From the NCBI RefSeq assembly GCF_033439725.1, contig NW_026944383.1:62001-126000 (forward strand): DNA of 64,000 nt. The letters run 5' to 3'. Positions within the stretch are counted from its first letter, which is position 1, and the number at the start of each line of letters is the position of its first letter. Shown in pieces: positions 11,826 through 23,505 of this stretch. Position numbers and translations under genes: made by a program. The stretch is from Neurospora tetraspora (taxonomy: Eukaryota > Ascomycota > Sordariomycetes > Sordariales > Sordariaceae). The notes under the pieces were generated by a model. It made no database searches. It saw only the letters and a list, made by a program, of their open reading frames with translations, and was not told the origin of the DNA.

Positions 11826-12592
11826 ATGATCTCGATGAACCTCCTCCAGGTGGAGCGAGCGAGCGAAAAGCAAGCTGAATGAATGACCAGAGTGTGGCTG
11901 AGATGTAAGGCCAATGATGATATAATAATGATTTTTTGGGGAGGATGGTATGACGGGAGGATGAACGGACCGAACAGACAAGAAATGTTGAATTGGTAAA
12001 AAGCGAATGCGCGCGCGCAAGACGGTAGCGGTTTCTTTGTTTGTTACTTGGTTGGAGGGAGGGCGGCTCTATCGGGACTTCATAAACTCCATGTGTGAGA
12101 ATGAGTCTCAAGCTTTACTTTTTACATAAATATTTTCTGACTTAGCATGGCACGGCGTTGGCTTTTCGAAAGAGAAAGAATTATATCATAATCTCAGATG
12201 AAGCGGTTGCAGTTGCGCCGGCGCCGCCATCGTTGCTTTCTCTCTCAGCGACTGGACATTGCCCCTGGATTGAGTTGGTGATGAGCGTATTGAGATTGGT
12301 GAGCACAGTTATTATAGATGAAGATTTGACCGGTCGAAACTTTGAGACAGTTATCGTAGTTAACCCGACATCACCACAGACTGTCATACCATCGAAAAAA
12401 CCGGTACTCCCAGCAATGAGATTGAGACATAACAAAAGGCTTTAGCATTCGTAACCCGCTGTTCCTAATCCCGTAACTACTCCTTTCCCTATCCCCCTTT
12501 TTTTATCCATGATTTCGATAAATTCTCATCATTCTAGCATTACAATGAAGCAAGCAACCAGACAAGCCAAACATGCAGACCAACCAACTCAC
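11826..12592. other. Convergent intergenic region (3' UTRs)
   Basis: The stretch lies between the stop codons of VPS26 (plus) and the nucleoporin (minus). It is moderately AT-rich, holds no credible gene, and should contain both transcript ends. Confidence 0.6.
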
Positions 12593-15500
12593 TCATGACA
12601 TGAGAACATCCCCATCGTCACCATCAAACCCATCCGTGAATCCAAACTGGTTGTTCTGGATCGCCACGATCCTGTCCAGCTCCTGCTGGTACTGCTTCCG
12701 GATGTCGGCGAGCGTAAGCAGCCTCCTGCGCGGCTCGCCAGAGAACGATTCGGAAGCGGTGGAAAACTGCCTCAACTTCTCGGCGAGGACACGATCCTCC
12801 TCGTGCTGAGATTCAGTCGAGGAAGCAGCCGCTGCCGAGGCCCTGGTGGTCCTTCCTGCTGTCTTCTTCTTGGAGGGTTGCTGTTGCTGTTGTTGGTGTT
12901 GTTGGGCAGGGTCTTCAGCGGTGTCAAGGCGCTCCAGAAGATCGTCAAGATGGTCTTCTAGGTTATCACCACCACCCTTCCCGTTAGGCTTTACGTCTTG
13001 GTCTTCCTCCTCTTCGTCGGAGAGGATGTCCTCGAGGATGTACGCCTCACCCTTGGCCTGGACGCAGCTCAGCGCGTTGATGAGCAACAGGTATTGTCTC
13101 GTCACTTGCGTATCCAGCGCGTCCTCCCCGCTGACACCGACCTTGTCGCCTTCGCCCATCTGTCTGAGCTTCTGCAGCCGGTCGAGCAGGACGGCGGCGC
13201 CGCCGCGGTAGTCGTTGTGGCTGATGCGCCAGGCGTACAGGATCTGGTGGTACGGCGCGCCGCTGAGCACGTCGCGGACTTGCCGGCACTTCTCGACCAG
13301 GATCTCGTCGACCATGGTTTGCAGACCGGAGAAGGGCAGGTTGACCAGCTCCGTGTTTTGGCCAGCCTCGCACATCTTCTCGACGAGCTTGCGGAGGTAC
13401 GACTTTTGCAGCACCTCGTCGTCAACCATGGCGAGTAGAGTGGAGTGTGCGACGTCGAATTGCGAGATGGCCGTGGAGGCGGTAAAGAGGCGGGAAAGCA
13501 TTTCCGTCTTGACGTCGTTGTGCTTAGCCCGCTGGCTGCTGGTGTTGTCATCCTCCTGGTTGTCCTGAATGAACTGCAGAGCAATCTTGGAGAACTCAAC
13601 CACGTATGAATAGGCCTTTTGCCGTTCGAAAAGGTTGACGATGTGAGCGTAGTAGTTGGGAAGTCCGCTGTAAAGCAACTTCCACTCGGTATCGTCGAGA
13701 AGGCCAGCGCTATGCCGTTGCACAGTCGTGCGCTCTGTGCTTAGGCCGACTGATGCCTTCTTGAAGCACTGAGCGGCAGTGTTGTGCTCGTTGAGGGCAA
13801 GGAACACGCGACCCTGGATGTAAGTAGAAAAGGGATCTTGCTGAGCAAACGGGTTGAGCTCCTTCGCGAGGTCAGGACGGCCCTGCTTGAGAAGCCAGCA
13901 TTGCATGATTCCATTGTCGAGCTCGTTCGAGCTAGTCGGAGCACAGATGTCAAGAACGACATCAGTGATGCTAGACAACAGAGGTTCACCGTGGCTTTCT
14001 GGTAATCCCAGGAGGTGCCCAATCAGTCCTTCCAAGGCAGTGATGGCATACGTCTCCTCCTTACCACGGTTGGCCACAGGTGATGCTGAGCCAGAGTGAT
14101 CAGCCTTGGGCACGGGGATCGTAAGCTCTGTCTTGACCATCCACCGGAGATGCTCGAGCCGCTTAAGAGCATCAACCAGTTTGCGGTAGACCAGGCCGAC
14201 GTCAAACCTGGCGTGTAATGCACTCTTCTCGTCTTCGATCTCATCCTCCATGTGAACCAGAAGGATGAGTTGGCTGAAGAGTATCTTCCAATGAAGCTCG
14301 ATCGTCTCCTGCACTGTCCGGATGACCAGTTTCCGCCCAAACCCTGTGAACGGCGCTCGCAACTCCTGCGAGTTCCTATCACCCGCCGCTGTGATTAGCT
14401 CGAACAAATCTTCGTACAACCTAGGAGTAACCATTTGGAAGTTTTGTCCCAGGGTTTCCACCACTTGAGCCACATCCTCTTCGGTCACTTGACGCCAGAA
14501 CCCTGCCTTATCGTAAAACTGTTGCATGCGCTCGGCATCCGATAGTGATGATTCCTCAAAGAGCTCTGGCCTTAGAGCCGCTCTGGTCAACTCCAACATG
14601 CTGTCCGAGAAGACGTCGACAAAGTTCAGACCAGCCGATACCAAGGCCGCAACGTCCTGATCCTTCTGGCTGGGGGTTTCGATATTATGATAAATTCGGT
14701 CAAGGTCGCTGCATTGCCTGATAGCAGACAAGAGATCAGCACACGCAACCCAGATCATGCCATCCACAGGATCAAGAACCAGGGATAGTGCTTCACCCCT
14801 TTGCTTGTCCAGCTCAAGTAGCAATCGCCAAAACCTTGTCCACTGAGTCTCGCTCGTGTTCCTGAACTGTTCATAATCCAGCCCTCCGACCGAGCTCCGA
14901 TCGAGGGTTGTGGTAGACCCAAGGATGGAGCAAATCGACTCTGCGATGCTCTTGTTTGATCTCGAATTACCCTCCTTGTACGTTCCGAGGCCCTTTTCGT
15001 ACATCACCAGTGCTGTCTCGAGCGTCGACTTGGAGAACCTCCCCGGGAAGAAGATAAGTTCCAACCACTTCTCGCTTGAATCCACGGGATCACAAGGCCC
15101 CGATGTCTGTGCAGATGCTGCCGAAGATTCGATATTCACCATTTTCCAACCATCGTCGAAAGGTCCGCTGGCACTTTTTGGGTGTACCTGGAGCTTCTGG
15201 ACCCGGTAGGTGATATTGTTCTTCCACAGTGTCCACAGCTCAGGCCCCTCTGCTTGTTGTGCCACAGCAAAGTCGGCCAGGGTCCAGATATCCAGAGAAG
15301 ATGGGCTAGCCGGGACCAGCTTCTGTTCGGGGAAGCAGTCGGCAACATGAATCGATCCTTGGGCGTTGGCCTTCACTTTCCAGAATTTGAACTCGCCCGA
15401 CCCTATTGGCGAGTAGGTGACGACCAAACATTGGCCGGGGCCATTGTCCAGAATACGGATTAGGTTTGTTTGAGAAGGGTCGATAGTCCATCGGGCGATG

Positions 15501-16485
15501 TCCTGAGGATCGCGCTTAGCGTTCAAGATGTCGCCCGTATACATAATCTGGCCCGTCCGCACATCCCACACCCGCATGCGGTGGTCCAGGCAGATAGTAA
15601 ACAAAAAGGCGGCGTCATCGATGCCCGCATTCGTGATCGCTGTCGACGTAGCTGCTGTTAGCTCCATGTTGGTGTTGCCGTACCGCACTGTCGGATCTCG
15701 CTTGAAAGGAACCAGCTTTTGTAAGCTCTGTCCCCATCCAGCAACGTTGTAGATAGTCTCCTTCCATGGGTTGCCGTTTGCTATAAGGCTTCGTCAGCAG
15801 TTGTTTCTGCAACAATGCGGATGCAGGAGTGCTCACCACCGTTTGATCTGCTAGTCCTGTCGAACCTGAGGATTCCTCCATCGTGCATTGTGACAATTAG
15901 CTGGTCATGGTTCACAACCACGAGCCGGTGTGGTTGCTTGAAGCCGAACCCGGGCGGCGAGTACGACTTGCACAAGTCGCCCAGCCCGCCATCGGTTGCT
16001 AGCCTCTTCCTGAAGTGATCTGGGCGAAGAGTGATGGTGTGGAGCTGATTGGACTGGTCCACGACATGAACGCAGAGGGCATCGTGGGCCTCTGGGTCGG
16101 AGAAGCCAATGCAAGAGGTTCGTATCGGCGAGGGGAAGCGGAGGTTCAAGACCAAGGGCGCGTCGGTATCGTTGTGTTGTGGTTTGCAGACATCGGCCGC
16201 GCGGATGCTCAGGACGGTGTCATTCTCGAGGACTCGCCAATGGAATCCACGGGGCGAGACATGGTGCTTTCGGTAGTATACTGATGAAGCAGTGGCTAGG
16301 TTCCGGATTCGGTAGGCCTTCTCGTCGTCGGCGGCGTTGATGGCGCGCGCGCTTGCTGTTGTCGACCTGCTGAAGGAGCTCTGGTTGTGCGATCCGACGC
16401 GGATCTGGACAATCGACGACGATGTGGACGGCTCGAGGTTAAGGCGCGTCTCTTTGTAGAGAATCTCAAAATCCCGTGCGCTCAT
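12593..16485 (-). CDS. nup120: Nucleoporin NUP120/NUP160
   Basis: Scaffold nucleoporin of the Y-complex (Nup84/Nup107-160 complex) of the nuclear pore. Model: complement(12593..15780, 15837..16485), 3837 nt and 1278 residues, in the range of fungal Nup120/160. An ATG 75 nt further upstream (16560) is in frame, but MSARDFEILYKETRLNLEPS is the more family-like start. Exon 1 and the first part of exon 2 form the beta-propeller, including WKETIYNVAGWGQSLQK and LFTICLDHRMRVWDVRTGQ. The remainder is an alpha-helical solenoid (for example LNEHNTAAQCFKKASVG and HIVNLFERQKAYSYVVEFSKIA). Near the C-terminus there is an acidic DEEEEDQ stretch and a Gln run, then LRQFSTASESF. The single intron has a GTGAGC donor and fits phase 1. 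Confidence 0.9.
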
Positions 16486-17337
16486 CTTGTTCCCATGGGT
16501 ATCATTCGGTGTGGTATGGGGAATGTCGAGGGGTTGCTGTCGCGCTTTTTGGAGATGCAAACGCGGTTGTTGCTTTTGCTGTGATGCCCTGGGCAGAATT
16601 TCTGGCCGCCCGGCAAGTTCAACCTAAGTTCCCAAGCACAGCGCAACGCTGCAAGCGAAGCAGTTGCAGGCTTGCAGCGGGTCGGTCAATCGCTGGCGTT
16701 GGTTGGTGGGGAGCTCTGTGCTAAACCACTAGTAAGACTATTTGAATAGGGTACAAGGTACGTCACACCAAGAAAGAAGCGGAAGCCTTCAGTTCCGATC
16801 TCTTTGACATCCACGACTTGACAATGATCAAGGGAATGGATGATGGCGCTCGATCTCTACCTTCAAGCCAGGGGCACAGACCATACATTTCGTCCTGACT
16901 TCCTTTATCCACGAGATTATCTGGTCCGTAGCGTGGTGTCTCAATGGGTAAGAGCTTCAGCTTCACAGTCTATGATTTTAGGAATACCACACCTTTACTG
17001 CTCGACCTCAACATCGAGGAGCTCCTTCTGGACTGGTCAACGACTGGTTGGCGAAACGACTTATGACAGCTTTAGCTCGTTGACCGCGTTGAAAAAAGAT
17101 CAAGGACCCTTGTTGATGATAAGTTGACTAAACTCCAGACTTCTACCAGTCATACCAGGCATGTGTAACGCCAGGCTGCCCTCCCATGTAAACAATAAAA
17201 ACGCGCTATGTCCATCAGAAACACCCATTATCCTTATACACGCATCCGACCCTGTATCGTCATATCATCAGTCCCTTGCCTTCCTAGATTAGTGTATGAA
17301 TCTCATCTTGATTGGCTGTTACCATCCCCGTTGAAGA
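16486..17337. other. Intergenic between mei-3 and the nucleoporin
   Basis: Both neighbours are on the minus strand, so this holds the nucleoporin promoter and the 3' UTR of mei-3. No coding potential or RNA gene is visible. Confidence 0.6.
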
Positions 17338-18523
17338 CTATTGGTTCATCTTCTCCATATCTTTCGGGCTGGGGTCCCCGATACCGTCCTCATTGATAGC
17401 AAACAAGCAGTCGCTCTCTGGTAAGCACGGGCTGTCGTAGATCTTCGCGATTCTCGTCTCTCCACGACCCTTCTTCAAGCTGATGCGAGTGGTACTGGCG
17501 TGCGCAATGATGTTGCCACCGATTGGTTTCTTGGGGTCGGGATTGAACATGGCAGACGGGCCACCGTCGACCTGCGCCACGACCTGGTTCGTAATCACCA
17601 CCGCAATACCGAACTCGTCGGCAAGACGCTGAAGAGTGCGCATGAACTTTGCGAGATGGGTTTGGCGAGAACTGAGTTCGCCACGGCCCAAGAAGTCCGT
17701 TCTGTAGAGCGAGGTCGCGGAGTCGACAATCAACAGACTGAAGCGAGTCTCACACATCATGGCTGCGGCCTGGTTCAGGAGCTGCAGCTGATGGTCCGAG
17801 TTATAGGCTCTTGCGTAGGCGACGTTGTCGAGAACTTCTTCTCCTGATAGACCGTATCGGTTGGCCACCGCAAGGAGACGAACAGGACGGAACGTGCCTT
17901 CCGTGTCGATGTAGAGACATTTTCCCTCGCCACCTCCCATGTCGAAGGGAAGCTGACATGTCACCGCAAGAGTATGGCAGATCTGCGATTTTCCTGTTCT
18001 GAACTCTCCAAAGATTTCGGTGACACTGCCGGTCTCGATACCACCAGCCAATAGTGTGTCCAAGTTTTTGGAGCCAGTTGTGATGGAAATAAGTTCGCTG
18101 CGGCGCTGGTGCATCTCCGTCGCAGTAGTAAAACCCATGGGCACAAGTTTGGAGGCTTGATTGTAAAGTTAGTAACTTGTGCTCCCAAAACGTAACCGCA
18201 GCTATCTCGGTTGCCAGCGACTTACCTTCTGCCAATATTTTCCCTGCCTTCTGCTCCGAAATTCCCTTGATCTGCTCCAGTACCCTACGGGGGGTATAGG
18301 CGACGGATTCGACAGTGTTGAAGCCTCCATCAACAATCAATTGGATGTCACGTTTGGTAAGCCCGGCAACGCCCTAGGAAAGTCAGCTTCTGGCCAGACC
18401 GGAATCACCAATCGAAGGCATGCATACCTCTAGAGCAGAAAGTGGTGTTGGGGCGCCTGGGTTTGGAATCCCGCTATCGTCCTCCATGTTGGCGGACTCA
18501 TCATACTCCTCGTTGTTCGACAT
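17338..18523 (-). CDS. mei-3: RAD51-type recombinase MEI-3
   Basis: Strand-exchange recombinase of homologous recombination and meiosis, the Neurospora RAD51 orthologue. Model: complement(17338..18155, 18226..18373, 18428..18523), 1062 nt and 353 residues, the size I recall for N. crassa MEI-3. The N-terminal acidic leader ([18 protein letters not shown]) precedes the helix-hairpin-helix-like domain ([20 protein letters not shown], residues 33-80). The ATPase core has Walker A GEFRTGKS (about 131-138) and Walker B LLIVD (about 222-226), plus [32 protein letters not shown] and [14 protein letters not shown]. Introns use GTATGC and GTAAGT donors, and the splice joins [12 protein letters not shown], as in other RAD51 proteins. 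All catalytic motifs are intact. It stands alone with respect to function among its neighbours. Confidence 0.97.
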
Positions 18524-19439
18524 CGTGATATTCGGTGCACCAACTTCTGAATTTCTTGACGTGTAATGATGGTAGGACCGGCAGCGAGCGAGATAGTTTT
18601 GGAGATGGCCACAAAATCCAAGGCAGAAAGGCGAAAAGAAAAACCCGACGTGAACTGGAGCTAAAGATACGCGAATGTTGACAGAGGCGAAAACAGCAGG
18701 CAAGAGCGCGACCCGCGTTCTACAAATTGGGGAAGAGCGACACGCTAACATGTGACCTGGATGACCAATTCAGCCCAGTTCAGTGGAGACTGACAGGCGG
18801 CGGGATGGACGGGTTCCACTGTGGGGTCCACTCATCAGCGGTCACCCCTGGGGGTTTGTCAATTCATGCCAATTCCGGACTCCCCGTCAATATCGTGACC
18901 TCTCTTCACAATCTTGATCTCTCTTCATCATCTTGACACTCTTTGCATTCACTATCTATTTGGTGCAGAGATACAATTCTATTGCTACCCAAATCCCATC
19001 ACAATTTTTCTCATCGAACATGACAGTCACGAAGCTCTCCGACGATGCTTGTAACCATGGCCCTTTGACCATATGGACTTCGATTTCTTGACCCTACATA
19101 CTCGCCTAAATCACCGGTTTCCATCCCGATCCTCGATATAGCGACTCTCTGTCAAAATGGGCATGAGAGGTTTGCGGAACAGCCTTTTTGATCCCGAATG
19201 CGTTTCCAACGAGAACACTCTATCCAAAAAGAAAGAAATACAACTCTTGCTTAATTTCGGCCCCTTGACGCCTCTTCCCGCCATGTCGCCGTCCTATATC
19301 GGATATTTCTCATAACTATCCAAAAAACAACAACCGCCCATCCTCCTTTGAGCCCGGGGGACACCCAGCAAAAGAAACCGCAGGATGATCTGTCCAGCGC
19401 TGTTGCAACTGCTGGAGAAGCCAACGTGTTACTCACCCA
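18524..19439. promoter_or_regulatory. mei-3 upstream region
   Basis: Intergenic DNA between mei-3 and the minus-strand polyglutamine membrane protein. It should include the mei-3 promoter and leader and the 3' UTR of the neighbour. I see no gene. Confidence 0.5.
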
Positions 19440-19704
19440 CTACCTTCGTCCATATCCAGGCACACGACTGCCCCGGGCCTGGCCAGTTTCTTCACCACCC
19501 TCTTCCTCCCTTTCCAGACCGTTGAGATGATAATGATTTACTCTGGGCTCGGTACCCGGTGTTCCAAGTCTTCCAACAGGTAGGACTTCAAACCCGTCAT
19601 TGACCCTCCGAGCAGCAGACCTGTTGTTGGTAAAATGCAAATCCCCAGGCCCGAACGTCGGCTCAGGGGCAGGGATCATCATGGGCTCTGCCTCTTCCTC
19701 CTGC

Positions 19705-19741
<37 letters not shown>

Positions 19742-20775
19742 GCTGCTGCTGCTGCTGATACATTACATGCGAAGGGGGAGTGCCAAACGGATCACGAACG
19801 GCGGCATCTCTTCTTTCGACTTCTCTTGGCCCATACGGTCTTCCCCCTCCTCCGCCGCCGCTGGACGAGCTATAGGATCTTCCACTCCCGCTTCGCGTAA
19901 ACCGCTGCTGGGCAGAATCGGTGGAGGAGTCGCCTGATTCAGAACCGGTGCTTCGCTGACTGCCCCTGGTAGGACCACCATCGTGCCCACCACGGACCTC
20001 TTGTTGTCGTCGGGAGGAGGTGGTCGGCACGTATATGTCATAGACTGCTGGTCTTTGCGGCTGGGCTCCTCCATCTTGACCCTCAAGTCTTCGGAGAGTA
20101 TCTTCGTTCAAAGCATGGGGAGCCCGCAAACCTTGGCGCTGAGGATAATAATGCCTCTTGTCCTCCGCCGTGAACCGCGAGGTCGGTGGGGGAATTGCCC
20201 CTGATGAGTTACTCTCCAACGAGCCGGAATCAGTGAGTCTTTGCAGGAGTGAGCCGTCGGGTGTAACAAGCCTTTGCAACGTCGTCGTCGTGACCCCTGT
20301 CGCCTTCGTCTTCTCCCTCCTCTGTTGCTCCGCATCCAGATTCACCAGCGTCACCGCCGAGGTAAGCTTTGTTGTTTCGGTAGGCGTGGCCGATCCCGAG
20401 ATCCATATGCCGTCAACTTGGACGCCACTCTGGATCGCCCGCACCCCAAAAGGGATGGTGCTGGCTGCTGCGCGCTTGGATGAGGTAGGTCGGAGCCCCG
20501 TGCTGCGCATGTCATCGATCCGCGCCTTCTTTTCCTCGTCCAGGATCTCCTGTTTTCGTACGATACGGTTCGTCCACCACAGCTTGACCAGACCGGCGCA
20601 GAAGACGGCTGCTATTGCCACGGCAAGTGCCTTGAACTGAAGTGTTAGCGAACTAGCATTTTCTGAACAGGGATTTTCAGGAAAGGGGAAGGGCGGGCCT
20701 GGTGATGGTGTCTTGACTTACAAAGGTCATCTGCTGCCACAGCTCCCATGACATGAAGAATATTCCCTTGGCCAT
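19440..20775 (-). CDS. Membrane-anchored low-complexity protein with Gln19 run
   Basis: Model: complement(19440..20636, 20722..20775), 1251 nt and 416 residues. Exon 1 encodes MAKGIFFMSWELWQQMTF and ends at a GTAAGT donor; exon 2 continues FKALAVAIAAVFCAGLVKLWW, giving one N-terminal transmembrane helix (about residues 20-38), followed by a basic, helical juxtamembrane segment (RIVRKQEILDEEKKARIDDM). The rest looks disordered and is rich in Ser, Gly, Arg and Gln, with RPYGPREVERRDAAVRDPFG before a run of 19 Gln codons (19701-19757). The run mixes CAG and CAA. After it come EEEAEP and a segment FEVLPVGRLGTPGTEPRVNH that looks conserved. I do not recognise the family. A tail-exposed anchor protein of an internal membrane is the simplest reading. 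Confidence 0.75.
19701..19757 (-). repeat. Gln-codon trinucleotide repeat (19 units)
   Basis: Fifty-seven bases of CAG/CAA on the coding strand inside the membrane-anchored protein. The middle is pure CAA and the ends are CAG, so the run is likely length-variable between strains. Confidence 0.95.
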
Positions 20776-20908
20776 TGTGTTGTCTCGGGCTAATTTGCTG
20801 CGGCGTTGTTGAAATTTGGCAACTGCAGTCAAGACGTGGTAACTTTAATATCCAAAGATGAAGGTGGTTTGGTGGTTTGATGAGAGCTGACCCAGCCTCC
20901 TAGTCAAC

Positions 20909-20909
<1 letters not shown>

Positions 20910-20944
<35 letters not shown>
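20910..20944 (+). repeat. Poly(A) tract, 35 A
   Basis: A perfect run of 35 adenines about 135 bp upstream of the polyglutamine protein start codon. It reads as poly(T) on the strand of that gene, so it lies in its promoter or leader. It could be a poly(dA:dT) nucleosome-free promoter element or the scar of a retroposed sequence. Confidence 0.9.
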
Positions 20945-20946
<2 letters not shown>

Positions 20947-23429
20947 AAAAAAGGCGAGCAAACGGTCTTTGCCACGTCAGTTGGGTGAATTCGCAGAATT
21001 CGGCAGGGAAAATAGCCGTTTTGCGGGAGTGAAATCGACCGCTACTTTGTTCGGTTTCGGGAACTTGCAGTGTTGTCTTGAATCCTTCAGGCCAGTTCTG
21101 CCAGTTGACCAAAGCTATACTGGAAATATTCTCGCTTGATGATGGTCTTAAATGGGATGAGGAAGGCGCTATTGATAATCGCCAAAACTCTCCGGTCTTT
21201 TGCTCGTAATATGGCACGTCGAGTGATCGGATTATGTTGATTCTCGTTCACCACGAATGCGGATATCAGGCGGAGCCAGATTGTCTTGGGCTCTTCACAC
21301 GGGAAATCCTCGAATTGTGTTGGCACTCCTGAGATAGTTGGCTGATGAACGTCAAGTGTCCAAGATGGTGTCCAAAACCCCGAAAGAGAACGAAGCGCTT
21401 CCCGAAAGATGGGGATGGATGCCGTATTATCTCCTCATGGATCTCCTTTCCCTTCCAAGAGTTCGGATCCAGTCGGTCAAGAAAATGAACTTGAACTCTC
21501 GGGATACACAGGGAATAGAAGCCCAGCAATGGGTGTTCTCGAAAAGAGCTCGGGGCAAATACGAAGAGCGTGTAACGGGTGACGGCGCTTCAGTCCCAAC
21601 ACGACTTTCTTAAAGCCCCTTGTTCGGTTCGGGTGCCTGCATTAGCAAGGCTGATGTTATCACCAACGCATGGTGTGCAACATGCGGGAATCCAAGTTTG
21701 AATAAGCTTCGAGGGGTTATGTTAACGTGGTTCGATGCGTGTAAGTGGTTCCTCAGACAGACGACCACAGAAGTCGTGGGATTGTAGGGGGGTTCGTTGC
21801 AGTGCCCACGAATGTTTTGGAGTGAGCTTTATCGAAGTTTTTGAGAAGCGGTGGGCAATGAATTGGCAAGCGGATTGAAGTCAAAAGTTAATTGAAATAA
21901 GCAATTCTTCACCACTTTCACTTCCGTTCGGGACGGGCCCAGAGGCTTTTTGTACGAGCATACGCCCGCGGATAGGAACAGCAAAACATGCCAGGCCGGA
22001 GGAAGTGACCCTACCCTGCCTACATCGCAGGTTAGGCTGAAGGTTACCTTGTCTGCTCATGGCCCCCCGCTGTGAAATCTGTCATGGCATATACGATGAG
22101 CGAGCAATAGCCAGGGCTAGATCGCAGAGCTTGATCTCTTTTAACCATGACAGACCCCGGAATAGCTTCTGCAATGGACGCTTGCTTCACATTTTAGCGT
22201 CGCAGGGTGCGCCATGCCTTGCAGGACGGCAGTCAACAATTGTCAGGCTAAATTGACTGAGCTGACGACGTGACCAGAAAATGGCTCAAGAGTGTGAAAG
22301 AGCTGAAATTTGAGAAAATGATGGTCCAGGAAATACATGATCTTCGGACCCCGATCGACCGAGAAGCAGGTCGATGGGCCACTGCAACCGGGAAGACGGG
22401 TCTTTGGGCTAGAACACTGGATAAGCAATAGCCGGTAACGAGAATGAAATCCATGAAACCAGTCTTGTGCTTCAAAAAGGACTTCCAAGTCAGTGGTGTC
22501 AAAATGAGTTGTGTGTAGTAGTGAAAACGTGGTATGGGTGGATGGCAACACGGAACAGCCGAGGAGCTCGAATCTTCCCGAGAAAAAGGGAGCAAACCAT
22601 AATATTGATAAAGTATATTGCATTCGGTTCAAAGACATAAACGCGGTCCGGAATCTGATGGAACCATGACCTAGTCTCAGCATGGTATTTTGCCTGGAAT
22701 TCATCCATATTGCGGGTGGCTTCGACTGCCCCGGATTTTCGCGTGGTACTAACCGGCAGATTGCCCCGGTCGAAGAAACAGAAGAAAAATGTCGAAGCAC
22801 GCCATTCCCACATTGGATTTGTTTGAATGGGTAGATAGAACATACTTTGTACAACGGTGCGCTAAGGATGCTTGCGATGAGAACACGGTCAAACTCAAGA
22901 TTTGATGGTCACTCGAAAATGTTCCTGTCGCTTCGAATATGTGTGCTGGTGTATCGACACTGGGTGTTTTCAGACCAGTGCACAAAAGAAGCATTGCCGG
23001 TGTCTTGTGTCTTCGGATATATGGTGGTTGATTGAAGTCCTGGTGATGTTGTTAATCTGGAATGGAACTAGAAGGGAAAGGAAAACGCCGCGAAAGTACG
23101 AAGTGTAACAACATGGCGAGTGAGGCTGTCACGGCAAAAAGCGAGGGCCAAACTACGGCACGGCAGTGCCCCAAACTCTTTCCCCGGGTTGTCCCTTCCC
23201 TTCCTCTTGGCTCGTAACGCATTATGGAGATAGGGAAAGAGTCATTCTACGGAAGGAGCCATTAACAATCGGAACACCCGAAATTGATCTCGCAGCTCAA
23301 CACAAATGGAAGACACAATACAGCCCCCTCCACAGCCAGGTGTCGACAGACTCAGCAGGGAAAAAAAAGAATAAGGGAGGATGGTCAGGCGGACGAGGGA
23401 GGGGGAGAAGGGGAAAAGGATAATTACCT

Positions 23430-23505
23430 GCTCGAAGTGAGGAGTGAACCCATGTGCTCCCGGATGACAAGGCAGCGGTATGAACCACTACACCTGCAAC
23501 CCATA
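23430..23505 (-). pseudogene. tRNA-like relic with A- and B-box-like motifs
   Basis: On the minus strand an A-box-like AGGTGTAGTGGTTC is followed 32 nt later by a B-box-like GGTTCACTCC, with a TTGTCAT loop between them that would give anticodon GTC. However, the anticodon stem pairs poorly, the T loop lacks the conserved A58 and no acceptor stem closes. It is most likely a decayed or tRNA-derived fragment, or chance. Confidence 0.3.

Noticed and set aside
22243-22854. 203-codon open frame on the minus strand in the gene-free region
   Set aside because: The stop-free stretch has several alternative frames and no family-like motif; splice sites joining it to other frames are not evident.
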